Source of the DNA: Watersipora subatra
Taxonomy: Eukaryota > Bryozoa > Gymnolaemata > Cheilostomatida > Watersiporidae
NCBI RefSeq assembly: GCF_963576615.1
Contig: NC_088712.1
Span: forward strand, 33,799,155-33,863,154
DNA: 64,000 nt
Direction of reading: 5' to 3'
The position numbers were made by a program, and so were the translations under genes. The notes beneath the pieces were generated by a model. That model was not told where the DNA came from and ran no database searches. It was given only the letters and a program-made list of their open reading frames with translations. Below are positions 45,701 to 57,187 of the stretch, piece after piece. Every line of letters begins with the position of its first letter. Position 1 is the stretch's first letter.

Positions 45701-48700
45701 AAACAAAACTGTAAAGTAGCGAGCATCTATATTTGATACGGGGTCTTCGGTAAAATCCGAAATGTTTGTCATAAACTAGTGCTACGATAAGTTTTATATT
45801 GAGCTTTTTATTGGCCTTTCAATTCACGTGAGAACATCTGTGACAAGACAATAACCAGACTGTAATGACTACGTCAGAGAAATAAACTGATTCCAATCTA
45901 CGGCGGCTTTTCATTTTTGAGCTTTTAAGAGCTTGTAATCACATTTCCACATATTTTGCACCTACAACACAACAGAGTAAGACATGGTGAATCTTTTAAT
46001 ACCAAATAACTGTAATGTGAATTTTGTTGCAAGTCAGGCTTTAACAATAGCAGTCATCACAACTTGACTTTTCCCAGGAAAAATGATCTGCTACTGCGCA
46101 CCAGCTGGTCGGGAGTACGTGGAAAGTTCCCAAATACGCACTTCCTATACGGCACACTCCCCTGGTCATACTCAAGTGTTCTCCGTGGAGAGGACGAGTA
46201 TAACTGGAGTGGCTCAGAACCTGGTCACTTGACGGGTGAATTTTTTGTTTTTGTCACATGTCTTGCACATGCCCAGTTGCATTTAATCATGTATCATGAT
46301 TAATATTAGACAATGGCCACAATGCTATATTCTATCACATCAATATTACAATAACCCACTACTATAATAACCCAATACTGTTAAGAAATATAAGATAAGA
46401 TATTATGCAAAAATGTGCATAAACAGTTGCAGAATCTTGCATAAGATTATTGTACACAGAGAGATATTTGGAAAATGTTTAGAAAAATAGAGAAATGTAT
46501 GAAAACAATATACATTTCGAAAAAATTGGTAAGATTTGGCATGAGATATTAAATAATAGACAAAAACAGAAAATTCCCCTTCACGTGACCAGGTTCTGAG
46601 CCCCTCCAGTTATACTCGTCCCCGTGGAGAAGGTCAGTGGCCTTACCAAGGGTGACCCAGTGACTATGTGACCAAAATACTATGGTGGCAAGTCATATGG
46701 CTGTTCATAACTTTAGCTATAGCTTCATAACTCTATAGCTATAATAGAGGTATAGCTATAGAGTTATAGCTCAAGAAGCCTCTTAAATCTTTACTGATAC
46801 GAAAAATCATGTTAATACTCATCTCTTATTAGATTCAAATGAAAATTTTAACGATTCTCAACCATGGTAGGGTGTGAGCAGAGTCTTGATGCCATCTGTA
46901 ATGAAGCAGCGACTCTTGCAAGCTTTTCAAGCTTTGAGAGGGCAAGCTTTTCTTAAACTTGATAAGTTATCACCAAGCTATGCATTGCAAAGCACAGCGT
47001 GATGTTCTTCTTTCCGCTTGCGAGTTCACGGAGCAAGAGTGATCAGTTTTAATTGTATGAGCCAATCGTAAACAAGTGATATTGAAATACTGTTTTGTAC
47101 TCGCTGCTATTTGTTTGCGCTTTCTAAATTTGTTGAGTACACTTGATATTTATTCAAAGTATTTCATGACAACAATGAGCAGGCGTTTAGGACGTTTTCA
47201 TGTTTGTTGAGTGCAGTCGAGCCATTCTACTCGCCACCAGTTTGTTTGATGAAAAAAATGACATTGTGATATTGCAATAAAAACATTCTAATACGTACGA
47301 GTTCACTATGCTCCATATTTATGAGATGAATAGCTCGGTTTTTGCAAAGTGCAACCATGAAATGATAACTCTTCAAAATTAAAGCTTTTACAACTACAGC
47401 GCACCTCCAAGTAACGGCGTCCATCTTTCCTGTTTTTTGCCTTACGATGAACACAATACTTTTTTCATCTCCTTATTTTCTTGCATACGACAACAAAAAC
47501 ATCTCAAATACGTCTGAATGACGAAGATGACGGTATGCTATTTGCCAAATTCTCTCCAATAAGTTTTTCAGGCCTGAAAAAGATATGATGTTCGTTCTCC
47601 TTCTCAGTTCAGCATTCTCAGTTTCGTAAATTTGCGATATTATTGATGAGCAACACAAAAATTCGTGAAAAGCGAAAGTGAAAATTTATTGTGCATTTTC
47701 GTGTTTAATATAATATTTACTGTAAATTTAATTCATTATACGTATATAACTACATTTATAACTTTAATTCCCTAGCCATGATTGATTCCCTAGATTCCCT
47801 AGCCTATGATTGATAACGTTAAAGGCCAAAGTAATAAAATTATTATATCACAAAAAGATTTCCATGGCAAATCCTAAATACACCAAATAAAGTTACTGTT
47901 GTAAACTATAGTTAATGCACCATTTTGTTACCAATTTTAATATGTATGTATTTGAAATTTCTATGTTTTTCTACCAGAGGGTGTTTGCACGAGATAATTG
48001 CTATGAGTTTCTATACCCCTTTATATGACATTTTCGCCTCACGACGCCAACACCGGCAAGAATTAATGTCGTATAACAGGGGTCGGCTGTATCTAAAGAC
48101 GACCCTAAAAGCTGCTATGAAAATAAGGTTTATTACAGTATTATTAAACTTTGGAAGCGATGCTCAACTAGTTTGCTCTCAAACACCTGAGATTATCAAA
48201 CAAAATACTTGTCAAATGTACAAAAGGAATTTACTAGAAGGCGCTCAGCATTTCCCATCTCTAAACATTTCTTTGTTCAATAGAGCCTACGATTATGAAT
48301 GAGTCATTCTGTTCATAACAGGTGACACCCTATACCTTTGCTTACACAAAACAAATTCACTCATGCATAGAGTTATTGAAACATTTCATTGTTTCAGCAT
48401 TTATGACAGCTTTAGGCGTCCCTAGAACTGCCCTATCGTCTGTAATGCAGTAGAAATGTCTGCGATGAAGGGTAGGTACGCTTTCCTACTCCTATTATGA
48501 GATAAACAGCCTCCCAACAGCAGCCGGCTTGTTTTGACTCCTATTATGAGATAAACAGCCTCCCAACAGCAGCCGGCTTGTTTTGACAGATTCAAATTCT
48601 CGACTACTTTCAATTAATTTCATTTCAACAACTTCTAACTTAGTTTGATGTCTAGGAGCCGCTGTCTATGAGCCGTTGTCTATGAGCCGCTGTCTAGGAG

Positions 48701-51700
48701 CCGCTGTCTATGAGCCGTTGTCTATGAGCCGCTGTCTATGAGCCGCTGTCTATGAGCCGCTGTCTATGAGCCGCTGTCTATGAGCCGCTGTCTATGAGCC
48801 GCTGTCTATGAGCCGTTGTCTATGAGCCGTTGTCTATGAGCCGCTGTCTATGAGCCGCTGTCTATGAGCCGCTGTCTATGAGCCGCTGTCTATGAGCCGC
48901 TGTCTATGGGTCGCTGTCTATGGACCACTGTCTATGGGCCTTTGTCTATGATAAGTATTTGATCGACAAATGGTTCAACCATAAAAAGACCGATGAAGAC
49001 ACGGCCATGCAAAAATATCACCAATGCAGCAAAGATGGATAGAAATTGCCTGTATGACGACACAATTAGGATACTACAGTTAGAAAGATCGATACTGCTA
49101 ATAATCAATACAGCTAATGACCGATACAGCTAATAATCGATACAGCTAATAATCGATACTGCTAATAATCGATACTGCTAATAACCGATACAGCTAATAA
49201 TCGATACAGCCAATAATCGATACAGCTAATAATCGATACAGCTAATGATGGATACTGCTAATAATCGATATTGCTAATAATCGATATTGCTAATAATCGA
49301 TACTGCTCATGTAACAATGTCAACCCTATAAGATCGATTATACCAAAAATCAGCTATAAAATTGCGAAACAGTAATTATGGCCGAAATCTTGCATATGAG
49401 TCTGTGTGATTTATTGTGGCTCACCCGACACATCATTTCTCTGATCGCTAAAGTTATCAGAGAATAAAACATGAATTGGATTAAAGGGCTGATTTTGTGA
49501 AGTAGCAATGACCAACTGATAGATATCGATTGTTTAGGAGGTAGATCACATTTTGGGAGTAAGTAGCAGCTAAAACATGTCTCTAATAAATTACTCATAA
49601 AGCCAATAAACTTGATAAAATTATATAATTGAGGCTTTCAATAGGAGAGACTGGACATTAAAAATATCAATTGTGTCAATTGCTGCCTCATGTGGTCAGC
49701 TGACTACGGCTCAACGCATTTGCTCTTCAAGTCAAGTGTACCTTTTCAAGGTTTGTTGACCTTAGCTTAGCGAGAACTCGGTATATAGCATGAATATATA
49801 TTTTTTTATTTGCTGGATACATTATTACAAACTCTGTTACTTGAATGTAGTCGTTATTTACTTGAGAATTAATTGCAAGAGAAGATCATAATAATGTAAC
49901 CAACCATTTTCAATTCTTAGTCTATTTCTCTAGCTTATCGATTTAAAATGTCAATGACTTTTTATCTTGTTTCTTTTTGGTCGGCTTTTGATTGAAAAGT
50001 AAGCCAAATCAAACTCAGATACTCAGATATTGCTGGTTTATTCATTATAGGTTATAAGCTGGTGTAGTCATACTATACTAGGGCTATTTATCTATACTAG
50101 GGCTATTTATCTATACTAGGGCTATTTATCTATACTAGGGCTATTTATCTATACTAGGGCTATTTATCTATACTTGGGCTATTTATCTATACTAGGGCTA
50201 TTTATTGGAGGGGTTTCCACGCTGGTGAAATTGGTGTAAAATTAAAAACGGTTGTAAAAATGGCATTGCTCCAATAATTGGCGCAAAATCGGTGCAATGT
50301 TGCGTGCTAGGTATATTTGTCCATTTCTCACGACCGTCATTAAAGGTGTACAACATGGCATTGACCAATCAAGTTTCGTAATGTTAATAGCGATAAAAAT
50401 ACAAGCAAATAAAATGGATATTGATGTTGTCTTTCATTGGCTAAAAAAGTGACCCATTTTGTATAGTCGGAATTTGAATTGGTTCGATGTAGTCTTGGCA
50501 AAAACATATTTCAAATCGTAGACAGACTGAAAACCATTCCAACTCTCTTCAGTGGAAACACAACTCCAACAGACCGTCCTGGTGTAAAAGCACCTTCACT
50601 TTACCAGCTGGTCAAACTCACCTGAAATAACTTGGATGAGACCTGAGATGGTAAATATGCTTTTCCTACAGAAGTCTCTGACGCAGAGGCTGAGCAGTGC
50701 AAAAACCATGGTGACAAAGAGAAGAAGAGAGGCAACTCCTGACAGCACCAGAGATACCTGTGGTGGTAGACAAGAAAACAATCAGTTCAGACACTTTGTT
50801 TATGCAGTATTTTACTGAACTTTGTAAACTTGCCCTCAATTTCAAGCAGGTAAGAAAGAATCATAACAGATTTTAAATGCTCAAGGTCAAAGCTGGCTAG
50901 AGTTGAGGCGTTTTGTGAATACCTCGATGTACCTCCCGGAGATATGCATTTCAGCCTACCGGTATCTACGGTATTGTTTTGGAGTTATCCCCACCTGTCA
51001 CTATCAAGATATTAAATTGATGTGGTGACCGCTTCAACAGTTAGAGGGCTGATTGGCAGACAGAACCAATAAAAGCACGTATGGAAGGTCATCACAGCCA
51101 ATACTACATATAAAACCTTGGGCTAAGGTTTTTATTGTTGGTTTGAGAGGCACATGTCTACCGACTGCCAACGAAGTCAAGCCAACTCGTCGTGTACCTT
51201 TTTCAGTTGAAAATCAACTGTAATTCCTCTACAATCATCAGGGGTAGATGATTAGAATTTGAACACTACCATATATGCATGAGAATCCAAAAGCATCCTT
51301 AAATTGGCCTTAAGTTAAAGGAAATGCAAAACAGAAGTAGATGGAAGGCTAGGCAAGTACCAGCTAATGAATGAAGCATGCTGGAATAAGCTGAAATACA
51401 TGCACAATGTTCATCCTAGAGGAATAGTTCTCTATAACTATTAAACAATTTTTTTTGAAATGGAGTTTAGCTGGTCCTATAAAAGAACTAATGTTCAGTT
51501 CATAGTTTATGATGTTTTACAAAAGACAATTCTCATAGTATCCGACAAAAGAAGGTTTTACCAACATAAAATATTTTACGGTAAATAATTATGTTAAATA
51601 GACTGTGCTCCAATGATAGAAAGCGGTTTAAACTTAAGCAATTTTAACTCAACAACTGTCTCATATTATAATGGCTCATTTGCAAAGATATGGCTAGCTA

Positions 51701-54700
51701 GTCTTGCTGCTAGCTGTAAACACTCGCTATATAGCTAGTCTAGTTACCAGCTATAAACACTGGCTATATAGCTAATCTAGTTGCCAGTTATAAACACTTG
51801 CTATAAAGCTTTTCATCAATGAGACAGTACGGCTAAACACTATCTCTGGTTTGGAGAGTTTAACACGGATGGCTAACCCCAAGTACGAAGAACTTCACAC
51901 GGATCAGCAGGCTAGAAAAAAATTTTTCTTGAGAGCTCACGAGTGCATCCCACGGTATCTCGATGACAGCCCTAATTTTGATTGAGAAAATCCTTGTTTG
52001 TGATTATAACCTGGTGTCAAGGATTACTCAGTATTTCTGATTTGCACCGTGACTTCATTTTGCCCTTGAGGTGATTTCATTCTTGCGCTTTATGACTAGT
52101 TATAACAGAAGAGAAGTCAGAAAGATTCATATAAACTCACTAAGTAAAAACAGGTGAAGGATTCACATGAAAGAGCGGAGAGGGACATCATGACTGAGAA
52201 CCGGAGTAAGGGTAGTCCTGACAATGAGGGACTGGAGTAAGGGTAGTCCTGACAAATGCTACTTATTGTATGCATGTGACGTCACTAAGTTCATAATTGT
52301 TAAGCGCTATTTAGTTCTGGAAATACTTCAACACCAGTTGATTTGATAAATTAGAATAAACGTCTGCCATATATATGGAGTCGAGTCGTTGAACAGTGAA
52401 TATATGTTTAAAATGCTCACTTTCACCTTTGCAACAGAGTCTTTGCTGTAAATATGTTTGTGCATAGTTAGAACAACAAAAAGTGTAATAGAAAAACCAA
52501 AGCAGCATTCTTAAAAAGAGCGTTATAAAATTTAATTCTATTTTAGGTCCATTAAATCTTTACAGAAAGTTTTTATGATGGAAGTCTCTTAGGCAATTAA
52601 ACATTTCTAACATAAAAATTTTGTGTAAAAGGAAAATTGTCTAAAATGTGTATGCGTTCTATAACTTAGCACCTGGGTTCAGTTCCTACATTGAGTAGTG
52701 CTATATCCACACCTGTCACCTGTAATGGTATGTCAAAAGGCTTATCTACACCTGTCATAGTATGTCAAAAGGCTAAACTGTGCCTTCGAAATGCGCTGAT
52801 CAGTTCATTGTTATCTATCTACTGTCTATAAATTGTATAAGTCAGCATCCAGACCTACACTAACTCTCGTACGCGTAGAAAGCCTAACATCTAACCTGCC
52901 ATTATTGCTAACAGGCAATCTAAGTTGAGATCTATTAAAGATTGTGGGACAAAAAAGACTGTTGCAAACTTGAAATTGGTGCCAAGTGAAATATTATTCA
53001 AGATGCAGTCGATCATTAACATCAGCCACTCAATTATTCAGGTTAAAGCTCCAACTTTCTCTAACAAATATACGTTGGTTTCATGTTACTAGAGCTCTAC
53101 GTTTGCACCTGGGATATGAACAATTAATGTTTACACCGAGTTTACATGAACGTGTCATGTTATTGCAACGAGAAAGATCCATTGTACATTTTGTATACAC
53201 TCTTTCCTGACATGTAATTTTTATAAACACAGCTGCTCTCCTTGCCAAACAAATAGGTCAACATGGGGGGTATATATATATAGGGTATAGACATGGGGGT
53301 ATAATTTGTTGTGTCAAATGGTTACAATGAATGCGCTTGCATTAACTTGCCATTAATTTAGACTGAAAATGTTGAAAAATGTCCAATTACTTAGAACTAG
53401 GATGACCTAGAACTTGTTCTCCTTGATTTTATATCTACATTTACTCTATCCTGTATCAGATAAGGATTAGCTCAGGGCTACGAGTATCTATAAACTTAGA
53501 GTTATCTTAACATGATGCTTTCAGCGACGTGTGGCCAACGCGCAAATTACTCCATAAATGACATGCCACTAAATCCAATAGAATATTTTAAGCATACTCC
53601 AAAGAAATTTATTATAATGCAAACGTTTGTTGCCATAACCTAGAAATAAAACATTTATGTGCAGCTCGGGCCATGGCTTTTACAGGTCCTTTGTCAGGCA
53701 TGCGCTGAACCACTGTCGCCTGACCGTACCTGATTCTGGCTATCATGTACAATCATGTATTCCAACAAAGTCAAAACTTCCATAATTCTCCTAAAATTGT
53801 GATATATAGTTTATTATCTGCCCTCTGTATAGGCATCTCCTGTCCGCTCTGTTTGCTATAATCACTCACTGCTTCAACGCCCTCCCTACTGACTTCCTGT
53901 CTAGCTTAATTTGAGGTACTTGCTGTTGTTTTTAATTTATCAGCCATTTCTTAGACCTGGATAGCTGTGATGACATATTCCACGGTGAGTTTCTCATCAG
54001 GCTCCCTTATCAATTTATCCCTGAGTTTCCCATCATCCATGCCAAATAATAGTCCATCTTCTATCAGTAAATCTTTCTGTTTGAACGCAGTTAGGAGATA
54101 TTAACTACATTCGTAATGCGCTTAGAAGATTGGTTCCTGCTATGAGCTGAAATTTACAAATTTTTACATATTTCAGGCTCTCCTTAGGCTGCTTATTCTC
54201 ACAAGTTGGACTCCCGGAAAGTACTACTGTACTAACAGTACTACTAGAGCATTACTGATAGTAATAGAAGCGCTATAGCAGTATTAGTACTAGTACAGTA
54301 GTAGGTCACTATTAGCAGTATTAGTACTAGTACAGTAGCAGGTTACTATTAGCAGTATTAGTACTAGTACAGTAGTAGGTCACTATTAGCAGTATTAGTA
54401 CTAGTACAGTAGTAGGTCACTATTAGCAGTATTAGTACTAGTACAGTAGTATGTTACTATTAGCAGTATTAGTACTAGTACAGTAGTAGGTTACTAGTAT
54501 CAGTATTAGTAATAGTACAGTAGTAGGTTACTATTAGCAGTATTAGTACTAGTACAGTAGTAGGTCACTATTAGCAGTATTAGTACTAGTACAGTAGTAG
54601 GTTACTATTAGCAGTATTAGTACTAGTACAGTAGTAGGTTACTATTAGCAGTATTAGTACTAGTACAGTAGTAGGTTACTATTAGCAGTATTAGTACTAG

Positions 54701-57187
54701 TACAGTAGTAGGTCACTATTAGCAGGTCACTATCAAACTATCTAGACCCAGAATATGCTGCTGTACAAAATGCTAGAGAGAAGACTGGTGAGAAGGGAAA
54801 AGCAGATATCAACAGAGTTTATTGAATTTCTGAAGAAGACCAACTTTTGATGAAAAGGAACTCAGCCTGGCAACACTCACCTGCCATGATATGGGAAATA
54901 CATCGTGGCCGGATCCAATGTTGCTAGCAAATGAACCACATGAAATATAGTCACTCTGTGCAGAAGTTCGTAGACATCTGTTATAGAGGCCTACAAATAA
55001 GAGATAGGAAAGCTATCTTTGGTGAAGCTATATTTATACATACATGTAGGTGTATTTATACTTACATGTAGGTGGTGTCGGCTTAGTATTAACATTTCTC
55101 AGATTAATTTGCTTGTTACAAAGCACGAAAACTATGAAAATCACCGATTATGAAAATTTCAAAAAGCTCAAGCCACGAACAAATTTTAAACGAGCTCATA
55201 AAGAATAGAGCTCTTCTGGATGTAATTATTACACTTGTTACGTCTGCGTTTGTTTCTACTGTTACTATAATAGCATTGATAATCTTATTTCTTTTTCTTT
55301 CAGCTTTTTCCAACTGGGGTTGCCATGGTACACGGTGTTTCCTGGTGCAGAGTGTATTGAGGCCATTTGTGCATGGGTCTACGTAACAGGAGCAATTGTG
55401 GCTGGACTATCCACTGGACCACGGCCGCTACCCAGCATTGGTATTTCTCTTTTTCCGTATTATTACCTGAAATTCTGTCTTTTATATCGAAACTACAAAC
55501 AAAAGCTGTGAGCAGTTTTGGATACAAATACCACATAAAATTGTAGCATTTCAACGCATGACTTCGCTTTTCCTCACATAAAATGGTCTAGATGTAGTAG
55601 GCCTGCTTAGGGAGATGCAGATTGTATCTGTCTCTAGGAGATCTGCAGAAAAGCTAACTTTTTATCTGACAGACTCAGTGGCTCATGCCAATCTGGTTTA
55701 TCTGACAGACTCAGTGGCTCATGCTAATCTGGTATGCTCTCTATTGAGCCTAATAAAAACTGATCAACTGAAATACTTTAAATACTCACAAATAATCTTC
55801 AACCATTTCTAATGTTAAAATCCTAAGAGTTTCACGTAATAGCTTATAAAATCACATTCGAAATAACATATCATTGTTTTCAACAACTAACAGCTGCAAT
55901 AACCTTTTACGCATGAAAAAGGATGGCTAAAAATGCAGGCGAATGCTTTTACTGATGCGATTTCTGGCAAGGTCAACGCCCTTGACTCAGAGGAAGGTCA
56001 AGCAAGGTCGATTTATTTGGAACAATTTCGTTTAGTTCAAAACGCATCAGCTAACGCATCTAAACAAGTACAAATTTGAAACAAACTTTGAAATCAAAAT
56101 ACACTCGCTTTGGGAACTTCTGTTGCTAAAGTTCTAATAAAATATTTTTTATAATTACGGTAAAAAATAATTGCTGTGATTAACCTGCAAACTATAACAA
56201 CCTTAGCCAATACTCAAGGAGCACAGGCTATACTGAAAATGTATGATTGAACACCATTGAGGAGAAGATATGACCCTCTTCATCATACAAATTTGATCAA
56301 CAAAAAGTAAAAATATGCCTACAGATTGATTCTACAGCAGCGAAGATTGATATAAAAGTCTATTGGCTTTTAAAAAAGAGATTTGGTAAACAAACACCTA
56401 AAAACTGAAATTTATTTAACTGATAGGCCCGGTATCAATCTTGACTGGTAAACAGTAAGTAAAAATTGAACCTTGAAAACTATCCAGTTTTATTTGCCAT
56501 AATTGAAAGCCTATTGCCTTTTAAAACATCAATTTTAAAACATGATCTTATCGAGCAAATACGACTCACATAAGGACCTGTAGTACCGATAGGGACCTGT
56601 AGTACCAATAGGGACCTGTAGTACCGATAGGGACTGTAGTACCGGTAGGGACCTGTAGTACCGATAGGGACCTGTAGTACCGATAGGGACCTGTAGTACC
56701 GATTCAAAATGTGGCTAAAAGTTGTATAAATCTCAGGTAATGAAAGTATAAGTGGTGAGACTAATATAAATAAGGAAACAGCTTAATTTTTAAATTCTGC
56801 GATCCATGCCACCGACCTTGACCCGATTTTGACATAATTTCAGCAACTCAAAATGCGATGGAATGAAACCGATAAAAAAGGATGAAAATCGATCTTTCGC
56901 AATCGACTCTATTTATGCCGCTGACAGTTGCTAAATGCCTCCTGACTAATCGTACCTATTGTAGGGTTATAGCTCCTGGTCATCACTTCTGTTTCTGGTC
57001 TGTATTCAAGCTCTGACGGAAAATCTGGCCGAGTTTGCGCTGTTATAACATATCTCTCTTCGTAGAACCTCTCTGAGCCGATCAACCATTTGGTAGATGT
57101 GAGAGAGTAGAGGGTTGACAGTGTCAAGATGACGGTGAGGATTGTCCACAGCATTGAATAGCAAGTTACTATAATGTAGCAGTCCAT
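39631..57187 (-). CDS. LHFPL2: LHFPL2-like tetraspan membrane protein, complete
   Basis: Five coding exons, 57187-56956, 54990-54881, 50757-50622, 40213-40100 and 39773-39631, all with GT-AG borders and matching phases (1,0,1,1), give 244 residues; human LHFPL2 is slightly shorter. The order fits the family: an N-terminus CYIIVTCYSMLWT, TM1 to about 32, WLIG at 34-37, a first outer loop with GLYNRC (78-83) and SCG (94-96), WQ at 113-114, TM2 (115-140), TM3 ending YPLGW (170-174), a second outer loop with C183 and C195, GWAY, TM4 (199-219) and the C-terminal GKRLICIK, close to the LHFPL2 ending. Family role: four-pass membrane proteins related to claudins/TARPs; the exact function of LHFPL2 is poorly known. 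An in-frame TAG lies 15 bp upstream of the ATG, supporting the start. Introns contain many minisatellites. Confidence 0.92.
40100..40213 (-). CDS. LHFPL2: LHFPL2-like coding exon 4
   Basis: Two nt, 37 codons, 1 nt: end of TM3 (YPLGW) and outer loop 2 (YFCGTQ...DQCSI). Acceptor TTTACAG|GT, donor ATTG|GTTAGT. The preceding intron is about 10.4 kb. Confidence 0.9.
40884..41540. mobile_element. Inverted-repeat element with minisatellite core
   Basis: A perfect 21-bp inverted repeat (starting TTGATGTTTGAGGTGATCTG, 40884-40904, and its complement, 41520-41540) encloses the 16-bp array at 41001-41423. Both spacers between repeat and array are about 96 bp and show weak inverted similarity. A foldback-type element is inferred; no target duplication is evident. 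Confidence 0.6.
41001..41423. repeat. 16-bp minisatellite, about 26 copies
   Basis: Unit ATCGGCTATCGCAGCT with ATTGCAG and ATCGCATCT variants. All three plus frames are open (153-186 codons) because the unit lacks stops; these ORFs are artefacts. LHFPL2 intron 3. Confidence 0.97.
41647..41680. repeat. Perfect 15-bp stem hairpin
   Basis: CATAGATATAATAAA, loop TGGG, and the exact reverse complement. Confidence 0.85.
42571..43887 (+). mobile_element. Helitron-like non-autonomous element, about 1.3 kb
   Basis: Starts TC in an A-TC context followed by an AT run and CTCAAAGTATGTGTGTGTCC, and ends TTATTACCAAGGCAACGCCG then GGTAGTACAGCTA. This resembles the 5' TC and 3' GC-hairpin plus CTA-type end of Helitrons, but the terminal CTRR is not exact. 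The 3' 440 bp is shared with 28023-28376. No helicase ORF. An ORF of 97 codons (42932-43225, minus) has no recognised domain. Confidence 0.5.
42655..42738 (-). ncRNA. Degenerate tRNA-like / SINE-head sequence
   Basis: On the minus strand TGGCTCAGTAGTAGAG resembles a Pol III A box and GAGTTCAAATCC a B box at tRNA-like spacing. The T stem and acceptor stem do not pair properly, so a working tRNA is unlikely. Confidence 0.35.
43984..44660. repeat. 16-bp minisatellite, about 42 copies
   Basis: Unit AGAGGTAAGGAAGACA with GAGGTGAGG and GGCAAGG variants; pure purine-rich on plus, C/T-rich on minus. Three minus-strand ORFs of 219-283 codons (LPYLLSS-type) are read-through. LHFPL2 intron 3. Confidence 0.97.
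44661..45162. other. Unassigned LHFPL2 intron 3 sequence
   Basis: Nothing recognised. Confidence 0.35.
45163..46040. repeat. Inverted duplication with about 120-bp arms
   Basis: 45163-45287 and about 45920-46040 are inverted copies (TTGCAACAAAATTCACATTA ... and complement) of high identity, with an insert of about 630 bp. The 94-codon ORF at 45165-45449 starts inside the left arm, does not continue in the right arm, and is probably not a gene. Confidence 0.85.
46179..46632. repeat. Second inverted duplication with about 75-bp arms
   Basis: 46179-46255 and 46559-46632 are inverted copies (GACGAGTATAACTGGAG, GGCTCAGAACCTGGTCAC) of about 85% identity by eye. It directly follows the first inverted duplication. 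Confidence 0.8.
46633..48485. other. Unassigned LHFPL2 intron 3 sequence
   Basis: Contains a small palindrome of TAGCTATA repeats near 46710-46770. A 125-codon ORF at 47925-48302 does not begin with ATG at its first codon and shows no domain. Confidence 0.4.
48486..48583. repeat. Tandem duplication of about 48 bp
   Basis: TACTCCTATTATGAGATAAA ... GCAGCCGGCTTGTTTTGAC occurs twice in a row. Confidence 0.85.
48650..48950. repeat. 14-bp minisatellite, about 21 copies
   Basis: Unit GAGCCGCTGTCTAT, few variants (CGTTG, TAGGAG), degenerating at the right end. Confidence 0.97.
49089..49309. repeat. 16-bp minisatellite, about 14 copies
   Basis: Unit TCGATACAGCTAATAA or TCGATACTGCTAATAA. Confidence 0.95.
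49310..50072. other. Unassigned LHFPL2 intron 3 sequence
   Basis: Nothing recognised. Confidence 0.35.
50073..50205. repeat. 19-bp tandem repeat, about 7 copies
   Basis: Unit TATACTAGGGCTATTTATC. Confidence 0.95.
50622..50757 (-). CDS. LHFPL2: LHFPL2-like coding exon 3
   Basis: Forty-five codons plus 1 nt. TM2 (VSLVLSGVASLLLFVTMVFA) and the start of TM3 (SGLIQVIS). Acceptor CCACAG|GTA, donor TTCAG|GTGAGT. Confidence 0.92.
50758..54275. other. LHFPL2 intron 2
   Basis: Contains three diverged copies of a unit of about 37 bp at 51695-51805 (GCTATATAGCTAGTCTAGTT), a short duplication at 52200-52255 (GGAGTAAGGGTAGTCCTGAC) and, at 53805-54080, a retroelement fragment listed separately. No nested gene recognised. 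Confidence 0.45.
53805..54080 (-). pseudogene. Gag-like retrotransposon fragment
   Basis: Nearly identical by eye to 62208-62490 and in the same orientation. One minus-strand frame includes MDDGKLRDKLIREPDEKL, which resembles the conserved segment of Ty3/gypsy-type gag in invertebrates, but stops flank it. Decayed remnant. Confidence 0.5.
54276..54735. repeat. 37-bp minisatellite, about 12 copies
   Basis: Unit GTAGGTCACTATTAGCAGTA then TTAGTACTAGTACAGTA; GTTACT variants. LHFPL2 intron 2, ending about 145 bp from exon 2. Confidence 0.96.
54881..54990 (-). CDS. LHFPL2: LHFPL2-like coding exon 2
   Basis: Two nt plus 36 codons: GLYNRC...ISCG...SWQ, end of outer loop 1. Acceptor TTTGTAG|GC, donor CAG|GTGAGT. 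Confidence 0.9.
54991..56574. other. LHFPL2 intron 1, proximal part
   Basis: Apart from the exon/SINE-like segment and a duplication of about 37 bp at 55660-55735 (GACAGACTCAGTGGCTCATG), nothing is recognised. Confidence 0.4.
55302..55440. other. Exon-like or SINE-like segment in LHFPL2 intron 1
   Basis: On the plus strand CTTTTTCTTTCAG precedes an open frame of 46 codons (LPWYTVFPGAE ... GPRPLPSI) ending at G|GTATTT. On the minus strand the same DNA reads GGCCGTGGTCCAGTGGATAG, a typical Pol III A box of a tRNA-derived SINE. The two readings cannot be decided from sequence alone. Confidence 0.3.
56575..56703. repeat. 19-bp tandem repeat, about 7 copies
   Basis: Unit GGACCTGTAGTACCGATAG. The 75-codon minus ORF across it is read-through. 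Confidence 0.95.
56956..57187 (-). CDS. LHFPL2: LHFPL2-like coding exon 1
   Basis: Seventy-seven codons plus 1 nt, TM1 and most of outer loop 1; donor ATAG|GTACGA. The loop has about 30 residues more charged/polar sequence (FYEERY...TEVMTRSYNPTI) than I expect for LHFPL6-type members. Confidence 0.9.

Noticed and set aside
47925..48302. 125-codon ORF as a gene
   Set aside because: No ATG at its start, no domain, no splice or poly(A) context, and located in an intron on the opposite strand.
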